Assembly: GCF_042747725.1 (NCBI RefSeq)
Contig: NZ_JBHZGO010000086.1
Coordinates: forward strand, 62,001 to 126,000
DNA from: FACHB-T130 sp042747725
Lineage (GTDB): Bacteria; Cyanobacteriota; Cyanobacteriia; Cyanobacteriales; FACHB-T130
Direction: 5' to 3'
Length of the DNA stretch: 64,000 nucleotides
In this document: in pieces, positions 41,577 to 50,551 of the stretch
Layout: each line of letters starts with the position of its first letter
Numbering within the stretch: position 1 is the stretch's first letter
The notes under the pieces: model-generated
Told to the model about the DNA's origin: nothing
Seen by the model: only the letters and a program-made list of their open reading frames with translations
Database searches by the model: none
Made by a program: the position numbers and the translations under genes

Positions 41577-42518
41577 ATGACATGGAACCCGGAAACGGTC
41601 GAAAATAAAATTGGCATCCGTTTCAAAGACAAGAACCTACTCCGCCTAGCTCTAACCCATAACTCCTTCGCTACTCAAATCGGCGAATCTGAGCAAGACA
41701 ATCAGCGGCTAGAATTCCTCGGCAATGCCATTCTCAACTTTGTGGTTGCTGACTACCTGTACGAACGCTGCCCCTATCTAGAGGTCAGCAAATTCTCAGT
41801 TTTGCGAGACAAGCTAGTCGATGGAGAAAGACTTACCAAGCTTTGGTTCCAATTAGGGCTAGGAGAAGAACTGTTGCTGGGTTCGGGTGAAGACTGGAAC
41901 CTGCTGCGCCAGAAGGTGAATAACCCCTTTAAAGATGCATTTGAGGCGTTGTTAGGCGCAATGTACCTCGATCGTCGCTTCTCGCAGACGCAGAAATGGC
42001 TCGTCAAGCACTTAATCGATCCGGTTCTGGAGCATCATCTTCAGAACTTGAAGGAGCGCAAGCAGCCTAATAAACAGTTAGAATTTTTGGGCAACGGGAT
42101 CATCAACGCTGCTGTGTCCGATTACCTGTATCGCAAATTTCCCCAGATTCGTACAGGCATTCTCTCCACTTTGCGAAAGCAGCTGATCAACTCTCACAAA
42201 TTAGCTGAATTGAAGTCTCATTTGAGGTCGGAAGACTCAATTTTATTGGGGCGAGAGTCGGAAAAAATTGGCAGTTTATCGTTCAAGGCAATATTAGGGG
42301 AAGTTTACAATTACCATGAGCGTAGCTTCTCTGATACGTGTAATTGGTTTAAGCGCTTTATCCAAGAAGATGAAGTTTTGATTCTGGCGATTCCAATACT
42401 TCTGGAAGACGGAAAACACAAGGAGTGGATTATCAAGAAAGTGATGGGATATGAAGGGCAGCGCTACAAAGAAGGCGTAGAACGATTTAATCAGCTGATG
42501 GAGCCGCAAGCTTCTTAA
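41577..42518 (+). CDS. Tandem RNase III-like domain protein with altered metal ligands
   Basis: 313 residues, no dsRNA-binding domain. Domain 1 (about 5-150) has the RNase III signature QRLEFLGNAILNFVVADYLYE with Glu46 kept but Asn50 where Asp is expected, and NPFKDAFEALLGAMYLD with Asp120 and Glu123 kept. Domain 2 (about 163-260) repeats QLEFLGNGIINAAVSDYLYR (Glu169, Asn173) and has SFKAILGEVY where the acidic pair should be, so it lacks those ligands. The loss of the Asp in both halves suggests weak or no cleavage. It may act as a dsRNA-binding or assembly protein (inference). Confidence 0.8.
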   Translation: MTWNPETVENKIGIRFKDKNLLRLALTHNSFATQIGESEQDNQRLEFLGNAILNFVVADYLYERCPYLEVSKFSVLRDKLVDGERLTKLWFQLGLGEELLLGSGEDWNLLRQKVNNPFKDAFEALLGAMYLDRRFSQTQKWLVKHLIDPVLEHHLQNLKERKQPNKQLEFLGNGIINAAVSDYLYRKFPQIRTGILSTLRKQLINSHKLAELKSHLRSEDSILLGRESEKIGSLSFKAILGEVYNYHERSFSDTCNWFKRFIQEDEVLILAIPILLEDGKHKEWIIKKVMGYEGQRYKEGVERFNQLMEPQAS

Positions 42519-42524
42519 AAAGTG

Positions 42525-43198
42525 CTAGATACTGTTAGCGTAGCGGCGCTCTACTCGCGGACTGCGATAAATCCGCTCTGGATCGTTGGGATTGAAGCGC
42601 ATAGGCGTATATTCTAGAAACGCTTGCTTCCCCCTAGCAGCCAGCAAATCGCAGCTTTTGACTACTTTATAGCGATCGTCATCAGCGAGTATCCGACCAG
42701 GAAACCAGTTGTTCCGGGTCTGGTGGTCATCCCACTGCACGAGAGTCGGCACTTGGGCATTGAAGCGACGCACGTTCTCGTCGAGCAAGTTGTAGACATA
42801 ATTTCCGCGAAACTCCGCTAGGGTTTCGGCTACCTTTGACTTCTCTGGTGTGGTCAAGTTTTTCCAGATACGACCATCCCCCAATGCACCTCAGGGCGGC
42901 TGGTCCCACGACCCGCTGCACATTCCGGAATGACTCGGTATGTCGAATATTCCACAATCATGCGTCCAGGGCGATCGCAACGGCTCCACACGACGGCGCT
43001 GTTGCCTGTGATGTCGCCGCTAGCAACCCCAAACGGGATTTGCGGACGCATCTGATCCGATATCACAATAGCAGGGGCAGAGACTTGTGCTTTTCCAGAT
43101 TTTGACAACAAATCTGCGGCAACGATCCCGCCTCCACTCAGGGCACAGCCAAGTAAGAACCGGCGACGGTTCAGCCGCTCTCGCAGTTTTCCTTCCAT
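42525..43198 (-). pseudogene. phoD-type alkaline phosphatase remnant
   Basis: It begins with a Tat signal (RRRFLLGCALSGGG) and the start of a PhoD domain (PFGVASGDITGNSAVVWSRCDRPGRMIVEYST). One extra T in the codon run after EYS (near 42948) shifts the frame, and TESFRNVQRVVGPAAL continues in another frame. A deletion then joins PAAL to DGRIWKNLTTPEKSKVAETLAEF. After YTPMRFNPNDPERIYRS the gene ends at a GCGCCGCTACGCTAAC palindrome. The downstream catalytic part is gone. The product would not be functional. Confidence 0.85.
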
Positions 43199-43598
43199 GA
43201 ATTTAAAATTATTAGTTATAACCGATACATAGAGTTTTATAAAAATTGGAACGAAAAGATGGCTCTGTATGCTTACGTATAAGGATAGTGACCGAATTCT
43301 GCTTCTCCGTATTTAGACGGGTTTTTACATAATCTTTACAACTTTTCGGGAAAAAGTAGGACTAACTTTGAAGGTTGAGTAAAGATGCCCGTTGATCGAG
43401 AATAGGATTCCAGAGCGATCGCTTAAAATATAACGGAAAGAATCCGGAAAAATTACGTACATTTACGTAAACACTTTTTAGACTCATAAGCGAAAATGAG
43501 CGGAAGTAGATAAGTTTTATCTAACCAAAGGCAATTCGACTTGGGGTGCGCTCATTTTTTTCCCGCGAACATTTGAACCTCGTAAGTAGGTAGGAGTT
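43199..43598. other. Promoter region of the response regulator
   Basis: About 400 bp, AT-rich. ACGTAC and TTTACGTAAAC near 43455-43471 form a small inverted cluster that may be a regulator site. A GTAGGTAGGAG box lies directly before the ATG at 43599. No other gene seen. Confidence 0.4.
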
Positions 43599-43979
43599 AT
43601 GACTACAGTTCTGGTGGTGGAAGACAGTCACACGCAACGGGAGATGATCTCACGCCTCCTCCAAGATAGTGGGCTGAGTGTTACTGTGGCTTGTGATGGT
43701 GTCGAAGCGCTGGAGCAAATGGAGGGCAATTGTCCGGATTTAGTGGTGCTAGATATTGTGCTGCCTCGGATGAATGGCTACGAAGTTTGCCGTAAAATTA
43801 GAGCCGACTCCAAAACCCAGAAGGTAGCTGTGGTGATGTGTTCAGCCAAACGGGAAGAATTCGATCGCTACTGGGGAATGAAGCAAGGCGCAGATGCCTA
43901 TATTTCTAAACCCTTTGAACCCCACGAGCTAGTCGGAACCGTTAAACAATTGCTGCGAGAAACAACTGTGAGAAACTAG
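43599..43979 (+). CDS. Single-domain response regulator, PilH/PixH-like
   Basis: 126 residues with only a receiver domain. Acidic pair Glu8-Asp9, phosphoacceptor Asp52 in LVVLDIVLPRMNG, Ser at about 82 (MCSAKREEFDRYWGMKQGADAYISKPF) and Lys in SKPF are in place. The EFDRYWGMKQGADAYI block is typical of the CheY-like proteins of cyanobacterial phototaxis and pilus clusters. No kinase or CheW-like genes are beside it, so it stands alone. Confidence 0.85.
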   Translation: MTTVLVVEDSHTQREMISRLLQDSGLSVTVACDGVEALEQMEGNCPDLVVLDIVLPRMNGYEVCRKIRADSKTQKVAVVMCSAKREEFDRYWGMKQGADAYISKPFEPHELVGTVKQLLRETTVRN

Positions 43980-44003
43980 GTTCGGGATCGGGGTGAGCAA
44001 TGC

Positions 44004-44597
44004 CTACTCTCCTTGCCCATAAGTGCGCTGATAAAGCCGCGATCGCACGCGGTTACCGATGATTTCATCTAAGCAAAGCCATCCCCATTCCGGCTTCAAG
44101 TGAGGGCGCTTGTTTGGGGTAATAATTATCATTGAATGGGCAATTAGACCTAGCTGGTAAACGACGATAGGCAAACGTGACTCTGGCAGCAAATGCATCG
44201 CAAAGCTGCACGCAATCAAACTATAATGCCGGTCGTTGAGAATTCCAGAGGCAATGTCCTCAAAAGTATAGGGTTCAGCTTCTTTACCCGTGCGATTTAA
44301 ATAGGCGTTGTAGGTGTAGGGATCGATGCCATCAATGTTGGTACAGCCTAAACTTTGCAGCGCTAAAGTCACTTCGCCGCTGCCACAAGCTAAGTCTAAT
44401 ACTTTGTGAAAATCTAGCTGCCATTGACTGACTGCAAGTTGCAAAACTTTTTGAATGGCGGACTCTTGAGGATTTCGATATTCATCTCCAAATTGTTCGT
44501 AGAAACCTTGGACGCTATATTGTTCGTATCCTTTCCGAATGGCTTGACTCTGGTTAGGAGAACTGGATTTGCCTGAGTTTTGCTTTTGCTTGTGCAT
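44004..44597 (-). CDS. Class I SAM-dependent methyltransferase
   Basis: 197 residues. Motif I VLDLACGSGEVTLAL with the acidic loop IDGIDPYTYNAYL gives the SAM site. IACSFAMHLLPESRLP is the post-II region. The N-terminal 50 residues (QAIRKGYEQYSVQGFYEQFGDEYRNP) are an unusual long lead-in. The substrate is unknown. It converges with the response regulator gene. Confidence 0.8.
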   Translation of the reverse strand: MHKQKQNSGKSSSPNQSQAIRKGYEQYSVQGFYEQFGDEYRNPQESAIQKVLQLAVSQWQLDFHKVLDLACGSGEVTLALQSLGCTNIDGIDPYTYNAYLNRTGKEAEPYTFEDIASGILNDRHYSLIACSFAMHLLPESRLPIVVYQLGLIAHSMIIITPNKRPHLKPEWGWLCLDEIIGNRVRSRLYQRTYGQGE

Positions 44598-44883
44598 AAT
44601 ATCAAATTGTCTGTATCGTCATTACACCCTCAGCCTGAATGGGGCTATACAAACAATTAGAAACTGTTTGTAAATGAAATTAAATATAACTGAACTACGT
44701 GTGCCTAGATCCTCCCTAACCCTCCTTAATAAGGAGAGAACCGAGCAAAAACACTGAAGTCCCCCTGATTCAGGGGGATGCAAGGGGGAGCGAAACCTTT
44801 GTTTACAAACAATTAGCCCTGCTGGTGCGGGCTACAGAATAATGCGTATTGGTAATAGAGAGTTCTGAAAAATTATCCATTAC
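44598..44883. other. Spacer with C-rich hairpin remnants
   Basis: CCTCCCTAACCCTCC near 44722 and CCCCCTGATTCAGGGGG near 44762-44778 belong to the C-rich dispersed hairpins. ACAAACAATTAGCCCTGC near 44806 also recurs at 23877. No gene seen. Confidence 0.5.
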
Positions 44884-46269
44884 CTATTTCCCAATACAAA
44901 ATCGGCTAAAAATGCGATCGAGAACTGATTCTGTGACTTCCTCGCCGGTGATTTCTCCTAAAGCTTGAATGGCACCTCGCAAGTCAATTGTCCAGAAGTC
45001 GAGAGGGAGTAGATTCGCAATGGTAGCCAGCACTTGTTGCAAAGAAGTTTTAGCCCTAGTTAGCGCTGCTGCTTGTCGCTGGTTAATCGCTAAATCCAAG
45101 TCAGCTGCCTTGAGGTTGCTGGTGTGTACGGCATCCAAAATGGCTTCTTCTAGGGCGTCAATACCGTGGTTGTGGGCGGCTGCGGTGGGTACAACCCGGT
45201 GAATGGTATCTGGGAGGGACAATTCGGGAATTTCCCCTACAAGGTCAACTTTGTTCATGACTAAAATGAGGGGGCGGTGTTGTACCTGTTCGTAGATTTC
45301 TCGATCGGCTGGCGTCCAACCGGCTTGGGCATCAATGGTGAGTAGTACCAAGTCAGCGGCTTGGGCGGCATCGCGCGATCGCTCAACCCCAATCTTCTCT
45401 ACCACATCAGCGGTATCCCGAATCCCGGCAGTGTCTAGCACTTGCACGGGAATTCCACCGACTACCAGAGTCGATTCTACAACGTCGCGAGTGGTGCCGG
45501 GAAGGTCGGTGACGATGGCGCGATCGCTCCGACTCCAGGCATTCAGCAAACTCGATTTCCCCACGTTGGGACGCCCGACAATCGCCACTTTCAAGCCAGT
45601 GCGGAGGAGTTCGCCTTGTTCGGCAGTTGCCAAAATTTTTGTGGTTTCTGCCAAGATATGCTCGATTTGGGCGATGATATTCGCTTCATCCAACGGTGGC
45701 AAATCTTCCTCAAAGTCAATTCGGGCTTCAATCTCTGCCAAGATGTCGAGGCAAGTGGTACGCAGAGAGCGAATCGGCTTTTGCAACTTCCCCTGCAAAC
45801 CGGCGAGAGCTGATTGAGCCGCTTGAGGCGATTTAGCTCCCACTAGATCGGAAATACTCTCCGCCTGCGTTAAATCCAGACGCCCATTCAGAAACGCCCG
45901 CAGGGTAAACTCTCCCGGCTGTGCTAATTTTGCCCCCGCCTCCAAACACAGCTGCAATACCTGCTGCACTGGCATAATTCCACCGTGGCAGTGGAACTCT
46001 ACCACATCTTCGCGGGTGTAGGAGCGAGGCGCTTGCATAATCAACAACAGTGCTTCATCTACCGGATGATGCGTCTGGGGATCGCGCACATATCCGTAGA
46101 GGATGCGGTGAGATTCCCACTGCTGCTTCCCTGGTGCGTGGAAGAGGGTACGCGCTAGAGCGATCGCTTCCGCCCCCGATACTCGCACAATCCCCACACT
46201 CCCCTGTTGGGGAACAACAGCGGTAGCGATCGCGGCGATGGTTTCCCCCTGCACAAACGTTTCAGACAT
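44884..46269 (-). CDS. mnmE: tRNA modification GTPase MnmE
   Basis: 461 residues. The tetrahydrofolate-binding N-terminal domain is about 1-120. A helical domain is split by the G domain, which starts near residue 220: G1 GRPNVGKSSL, G3 DTAGI, G4 NKVD. The C-terminus FCIGK carries the conserved Cys. With MnmG it installs the carboxymethylaminomethyl group on U34 of certain tRNAs. Everything looks intact. The neighbouring mscS-like gene is divergent, 59 bp away. Confidence 0.95.
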   Translation of the reverse strand: MSETFVQGETIAAIATAVVPQQGSVGIVRVSGAEAIALARTLFHAPGKQQWESHRILYGYVRDPQTHHPVDEALLLIMQAPRSYTREDVVEFHCHGGIMPVQQVLQLCLEAGAKLAQPGEFTLRAFLNGRLDLTQAESISDLVGAKSPQAAQSALAGLQGKLQKPIRSLRTTCLDILAEIEARIDFEEDLPPLDEANIIAQIEHILAETTKILATAEQGELLRTGLKVAIVGRPNVGKSSLLNAWSRSDRAIVTDLPGTTRDVVESTLVVGGIPVQVLDTAGIRDTADVVEKIGVERSRDAAQAADLVLLTIDAQAGWTPADREIYEQVQHRPLILVMNKVDLVGEIPELSLPDTIHRVVPTAAAHNHGIDALEEAILDAVHTSNLKAADLDLAINQRQAAALTRAKTSLQQVLATIANLLPLDFWTIDLRGAIQALGEITGEEVTESVLDRIFSRFCIGK

Positions 46270-46328
46270 CTTGCCTTGAGATTCGGGTTAAGTGAAAAGC
46301 CGATCAATTTCCATTCTGCTGTAATAAA

Positions 46329-47327
46329 GTGGAAGAATTACCAGAATTATCAGAAGTTGTGCAATTAGTTTCTTCCCAGGCTCTTGAAGCCTATCAAAAA
46401 GTCGTTAAGCCTTACAAGGGTTTATTGGGAGTTGTCATTGGGCTAGCGATCGCTGACACTGCCATACACTTAATCCCAGCCTTTTTCCAGTCGGGTTTAA
46501 TAGAAATTGCAGTTAGTTTCTCTCTAGCGATCGCTGCCAGTTGGTTAGGTTCGCGCCTGTTCAAGCAGGTTTTTGATGTCTATCTCTTAGATGCTGCCAT
46601 CAACAGTGGACGTAAAATCAACAGCGAACTGCTAATTTTGGCTAAATTAATTGCTAATTTCATTATTATATTTTTGATTATCGTTATTTTTGCCGAAACT
46701 CATAAAATTAATATTTTTGGTTTGGTAGCCAGTTTAGGAATTGGCGGCTTAGCTGTTGCCTTTGCTGCCCAAAAAACTTTGGAACAAGTATTAGGCGGCA
46801 TTGTCATTTATCTCGATCGTCCCTTTGTTGTCGATGACTATATTGGCTTGCCAGATGGTATTTTTGGCAGAGTTGAGTCAATTGGCTGGCGTTCCACCAG
46901 AATTCGCACTTCTGGCAAAGGAACATTGGTAATCGTACCGAATAGTTCCTTAACACAAGTGAATATTGAGAATTTTTCTGGTGCCAAGAAAGTTATGGCT
47001 CTCATCTACTTAAACTTTCACCGGACAATTGAGAATGAAGAACGTGCCTTAATTCGTCAAGTCATTTTAGACAGTACAGAGGATATTTTTGGCATTGACT
47101 CGCGCAACACCGAAGTGACATTTAGAGATTGGGGCAACGATAGCGAGAGCAAAACCCAAGCACAAATTACTTTTTTTATCTTAGGCTCTAGCGAAGTATC
47201 GATGGGATTGCGGCGTCAACTCCTCGATATTGCCAGTCAAAATATTACAGATAAATTGAAATATTACGGGATTGCCTTCGACATTGAAGAACCAACAATT
47301 TATGTGGATTCACCCATTACTATCTAA
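46329..47327 (+). CDS. MscS-family small-conductance mechanosensitive channel (1)
   Basis: 332 residues from GTG 46329. Membrane helices lie at about 35-60, 80-100 and 105-125, then the pore helix with the MscS motif GLVASLGIGGLAVAFAAQKTLEQVLGG (about 138-165). The beta domain follows (DRPFVVDDYIGLPDGIFGRVESIGWRSTRIRT). It would release osmolytes under hypo-osmotic stress. Its last 26 bp overlap the next gene, in another frame, so the two are co-transcribed. Both proteins share the ending (EPTIYVxSPxTI). Confidence 0.9.
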   Translation: MEELPELSEVVQLVSSQALEAYQKVVKPYKGLLGVVIGLAIADTAIHLIPAFFQSGLIEIAVSFSLAIAASWLGSRLFKQVFDVYLLDAAINSGRKINSELLILAKLIANFIIIFLIIVIFAETHKINIFGLVASLGIGGLAVAFAAQKTLEQVLGGIVIYLDRPFVVDDYIGLPDGIFGRVESIGWRSTRIRTSGKGTLVIVPNSSLTQVNIENFSGAKKVMALIYLNFHRTIENEERALIRQVILDSTEDIFGIDSRNTEVTFRDWGNDSESKTQAQITFFILGSSEVSMGLRRQLLDIASQNITDKLKYYGIAFDIEEPTIYVDSPITI

Positions 47328-48438
47328 GCTAAACTTTGCCGATATTAGTTATCAGGTTATTCAAATTGATATTTCTAAACCCCTTATTTTCCTGCTGTTT
47401 GTCCTCCTCTCTTTGCTATTGGGACGATACACACCTGGGATCAGCAAATTGATCGTCCGTCGCTTTGCATCGGAGAAAGTAACGAGTATTTATGAAGACT
47501 TTATCGAGCCAATCAAACACTTGTTTAGAGTGGCGGGTACATTCATCCTGATCTCTCTTTCTCTAACCTGGATTGAAAGCTATCAATCACTTTATAAGTT
47601 AATCAAACCTTTTGTAGATTTAGCTGTCATTATTAGTGTAGCTTGGTTAATCTCGCGGCTATTTCGGCAGTTCATCCGAATTTATGGAATTGATTTACTT
47701 GGCAAATTTGGTCGAGATTTTGATGAACTGATTCTGGTAATTGAGACTTTAGTAAATGTTGCGCTCGGCTTCATCGCCGTTTTGGCTTTTGCCCAGAGCC
47801 AGCAATTCAATTTAGTTGGCTTGATGGCAAGTTTAGGCATTGGCGGTTTGGCGGTGGCGTTTGCGGCTCAAAAGACTCTAGAGCAGCTTTTAGGGACGAT
47901 TGTTTTGTATTTAGATCGCCCTTTTGTTCCTGGGGATTATATTCGTCTGCCTTCAATTGGCAACGTACCAGGAGGTTTGTTTGGTCGCGTTGAATCGATT
48001 GGTTTGCGCTCTACCAAGATTCGCACGGCGGCTAAAAGTACGTTATATATCGTGCCCAATTCCACATTGGCAAATTTGGAAATTGAGAATGTGACGATGG
48101 GCAAAAAAGTAATGGTTTTACTTTATCTAGATTTTTTTCAGTTACTAGAAGATCGGGAACAGGCGCTAGTACAGCAAGTCATTAATGAGAGTACGGATTC
48201 TGTGTTCGGGATCGATCCAGGTAGTACAAATATCACATTAATGAATAATTCTGAAAAGCAAACAACTAGAGCCAGAGTAACGTTTTTTATTCTGGGTTCT
48301 AACGAAAACTCGATTCAACTGCGAAAGCATCTACTGGAATTGGCAAACGAAAAAATCTCTAAGCATCTGATGGAGTATGGCATAGAGTTTAAGATGCAGG
48401 AACCAACAATTTATGTTGAGTCACCAGTGACTATTTAA
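47302..48438 (+). CDS. MscS-family mechanosensitive channel (2)
   Basis: 378 residues from ATG 47302; a TTG at 47272 would extend it. Four hydrophobic segments occur (PLIFLLFVLLSLLLGRY, LFRVAGTFILISLSLTWIE, then two more), followed by GLMASLGIGGLAVAFAAQKTLEQLLG and the beta domain (DRPFVPGDYIRLPSIGNVPGGLFGRVESIGLRS). It is a duplicate of the gene before it, with an added N-terminal helix. The pair may form a mixed channel or two channels of different threshold (inference). Confidence 0.85.
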   Translation: MWIHPLLSKLNFADISYQVIQIDISKPLIFLLFVLLSLLLGRYTPGISKLIVRRFASEKVTSIYEDFIEPIKHLFRVAGTFILISLSLTWIESYQSLYKLIKPFVDLAVIISVAWLISRLFRQFIRIYGIDLLGKFGRDFDELILVIETLVNVALGFIAVLAFAQSQQFNLVGLMASLGIGGLAVAFAAQKTLEQLLGTIVLYLDRPFVPGDYIRLPSIGNVPGGLFGRVESIGLRSTKIRTAAKSTLYIVPNSTLANLEIENVTMGKKVMVLLYLDFFQLLEDREQALVQQVINESTDSVFGIDPGSTNITLMNNSEKQTTRARVTFFILGSNENSIQLRKHLLELANEKISKHLMEYGIEFKMQEPTIYVESPVTI

Positions 48439-48525
48439 TGACACCGCCTATACAGTTCTGGCTAGATTGGGTCATGCCATCCTACCAACTGTCCAGCGTT
48501 AGTCATCTTGCACGATGCTCCCGAT

Positions 48526-49023
48526 TCAAGCAGTGATGGCTGTCCACTCTATCGACTGATTGTTGGGAACCTCAAATCGAATGGCGGTGGTAGCCCAGTT
48601 TTTAAAATCGGGTGCCATCCGAGTCAGCTTTTGCAGAATTTCATCGCTCACCCACAACACTAGCGGAAAAGCGAACTGTTTGCGGAACTGATTCCGGACG
48701 AGGTTCGTCGAGGTAAGTACTTGATTAATGTCCACCACAGACTCTAGACCGAAGACCATCAAGGCTGGCGGCTGCCGATCTTCAATTGTTTTTTGAATAG
48801 TTGTATAAAGCGTCTTCACCGAAGGATGCAGGACGAGTTCTTGAATCTCGACTGAGGAGAGTTCTCTCAGCAGCTTCGCCATTTGCTCCTGTAACTGGGG
48901 ATAGTTACAGGAGACCAAAATCAGCGAGAACTCACCTTGAGAAAGCGCGATCGCCTTGGCGAGTCTTCTGAGCGATCGCTTGTGGTTTGCCTGAACATCT
49001 TCTGAATCATAAAGGTCAGTCAT
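48526..49023 (-). CDS. Short protein resembling the N-terminal domain of a larger TPR/ATPase
   Basis: 165 residues from ATG 49023 (MTDLYDSEDVQANHKRSL); ATG 49053 would add ten. SLRRLAKAIALSQGEFSLILVSCNYPQLQEQM, ELVLHPSVKTLYTTIQKTI, PPALMVFGLESVVDINQVL and FPLVLWVSDEILQKLTRMAPDFKNWATTAIRF are the kind of domain that in cyanobacteria precedes TPR repeats in larger proteins. Here it stops right after that domain. It may be a stand-alone version or a truncated relic; the frame is clean. Confidence 0.5.
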   Translation of the reverse strand: MTDLYDSEDVQANHKRSLRRLAKAIALSQGEFSLILVSCNYPQLQEQMAKLLRELSSVEIQELVLHPSVKTLYTTIQKTIEDRQPPALMVFGLESVVDINQVLTSTNLVRNQFRKQFAFPLVLWVSDEILQKLTRMAPDFKNWATTAIRFEVPNNQSIEWTAITA

Positions 49024-49053
49024 GGCGGGTACCAAAGGGAATTTAATTAACAT

Positions 49054-49574
49054 TTTTCCAATCTAGGTTTCTTTTTACTTCCTTATATCGGGTGATTTTG
49101 CGATCGCTCAGGCGATCGCACTTTGACAAGACAATGACTGGTATCTTCTCTTTTCGTGATCTCTATCACTTAATTTAAGTGATCTAGGTGTGTCTGTCCA
49201 AAGGCAGCTAGAACAGTCCTGAGCTTGAATTGAGTGTCCTGTAGGGATTGTTGAGTATGCGTACACCCTGTTATTGGGTACATAGGGGCATTCGGCTTTT
49301 CCCTAAACAAAAAATAAATTTTAATAAAACTTAACATTTCGTTAGAGTTCTTAAAGCCACAAGTGCTTGCTCTGGACATGGAATGCAAGCGGCTTTAGAG
49401 ATAACACCCGCGATGTGCTAAGAGCGCTCTCGCTTTCATGGAGGCTGATGGCATGGGAACGTCCTAGAGCGCTACGTATTCTAGGAACCGCAACTCTAAT
49501 TTTTGAAAATGCCTACAGCTTGTGTCTACGTTAAAGAGCTTTATTCATAAAATCCATAAGGGTTGATTGCCACT
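49054..49574. other. Gene-poor spacer
   Basis: No supported gene. Small inverted repeat ATCACTTAATTTAAGTGAT at about 49165-49183. Otherwise nothing I can assign. Confidence 0.4.
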
Positions 49575-50021
49575 ATGCAAACATCGCACACCTACCTAAT
49601 GACACTACCGAAAGTAAGAGAAATTGCTGACACAGTAACAGCAGCAGACTTGGCTCTTTTTGAACGATTTAGAGCCAAATCCGCCTCTTTCTTGGCTGTA
49701 TAAATGAAAACTGTAGCAGAGGAGACAGCAGCTATGGGCGATTTATTAAGTAATCTTCAGCTTTATTAGCTGAAACCAGACTTATGGCAGATGCGGGTAC
49801 ACAAAAGTTAGTAAATTAGGCGATCGCCCTTCAAAATTTGAACCGCAAAGAAAGCGAACAGCGCCTCGCTGTCTGCCACAGTCCACGAACTCAAAGTTCT
49901 AAATTTCCTGGGGCGAAATGCGGAAACTTTGAGAGAACGCCACGCCAATCAGCCAATAAGCGACTCAAAGTTGGCGTTTATTGTCATAAAAAGGGCTAAC
50001 TTTTGTCATGACGTTCAATAA
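49575..50021 (+). pseudogene. Possible decayed coding region
   Basis: Protein-like pieces follow each other but are broken by stops and shifts: MQTSHTYLMTLPKVREIADTV and ALFERFRAKSASFLAV then stop; MKTVAEETAAMGDLLSNLQL; shift to LAETRLMADAGTQKLVN; stop; AIALQNLNRKESEQRLA; shift to TVHELKVLNFLGRNAETLRERHANQ. The amino-acid mix is more protein-like than random. I cannot name a family. Treat as a low-confidence relic. Confidence 0.3.
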
Positions 50022-50551
50022 ATTTTCTAACTTCTTACACAGAATTGCTTGCTTTCTTTGCTGCCTGAGTATCGATTCAGTTTTTTTGAACTAAAGTACC
50101 GGAAGTTATATGAATTTATTCTGAATTCTTGAATCAATAATACGTGTTTTTTGCACGATTAAATTACGTATAAATACTTGAATTAATCCAATTATACTCT
50201 CGTCCCCGAAGACATTTATCCTAGTTTCCACTAACAGGTCAAATAGTTTAACGCTGCCCAATTGCGGGACGATCTCGTGGGGTACATTTTGTGGATACGC
50301 AGGTAGTGTCCAGGGCAGGTACAAGCCTGCCCCTCGATCATTTCCATCATCAGCCACTTCAAAAACTGTATGCTGGTTGCATTTGTAGCATCCTTAAAAG
50401 GAGCGATCGCTATTTTCGATTACCAACGATCTCGATGACACCACGACCTTCACCCAGTCAGCTTGCTGCAACCTTTGCCGAAATGCCCAAGTCATGATTT
50501 ATGGTTCCATAATATTGGGTAAGTTTTTGTACACCCCTATTGAGGTAGATA
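50022..50551. other. Spacer before the SLH-glycosidase gene
   Basis: About 530 bp. A hairpin GGGCAGG...CCTGCCC lies near 50313-50331. An 83-codon minus-strand frame (50106-50357) shows no protein-like pattern. No gene called. Confidence 0.4.

Noticed and set aside
50106..50357. 83-codon minus-strand frame
   Set aside because: No ribosome box, no recognisable motif, and it spans a hairpin.
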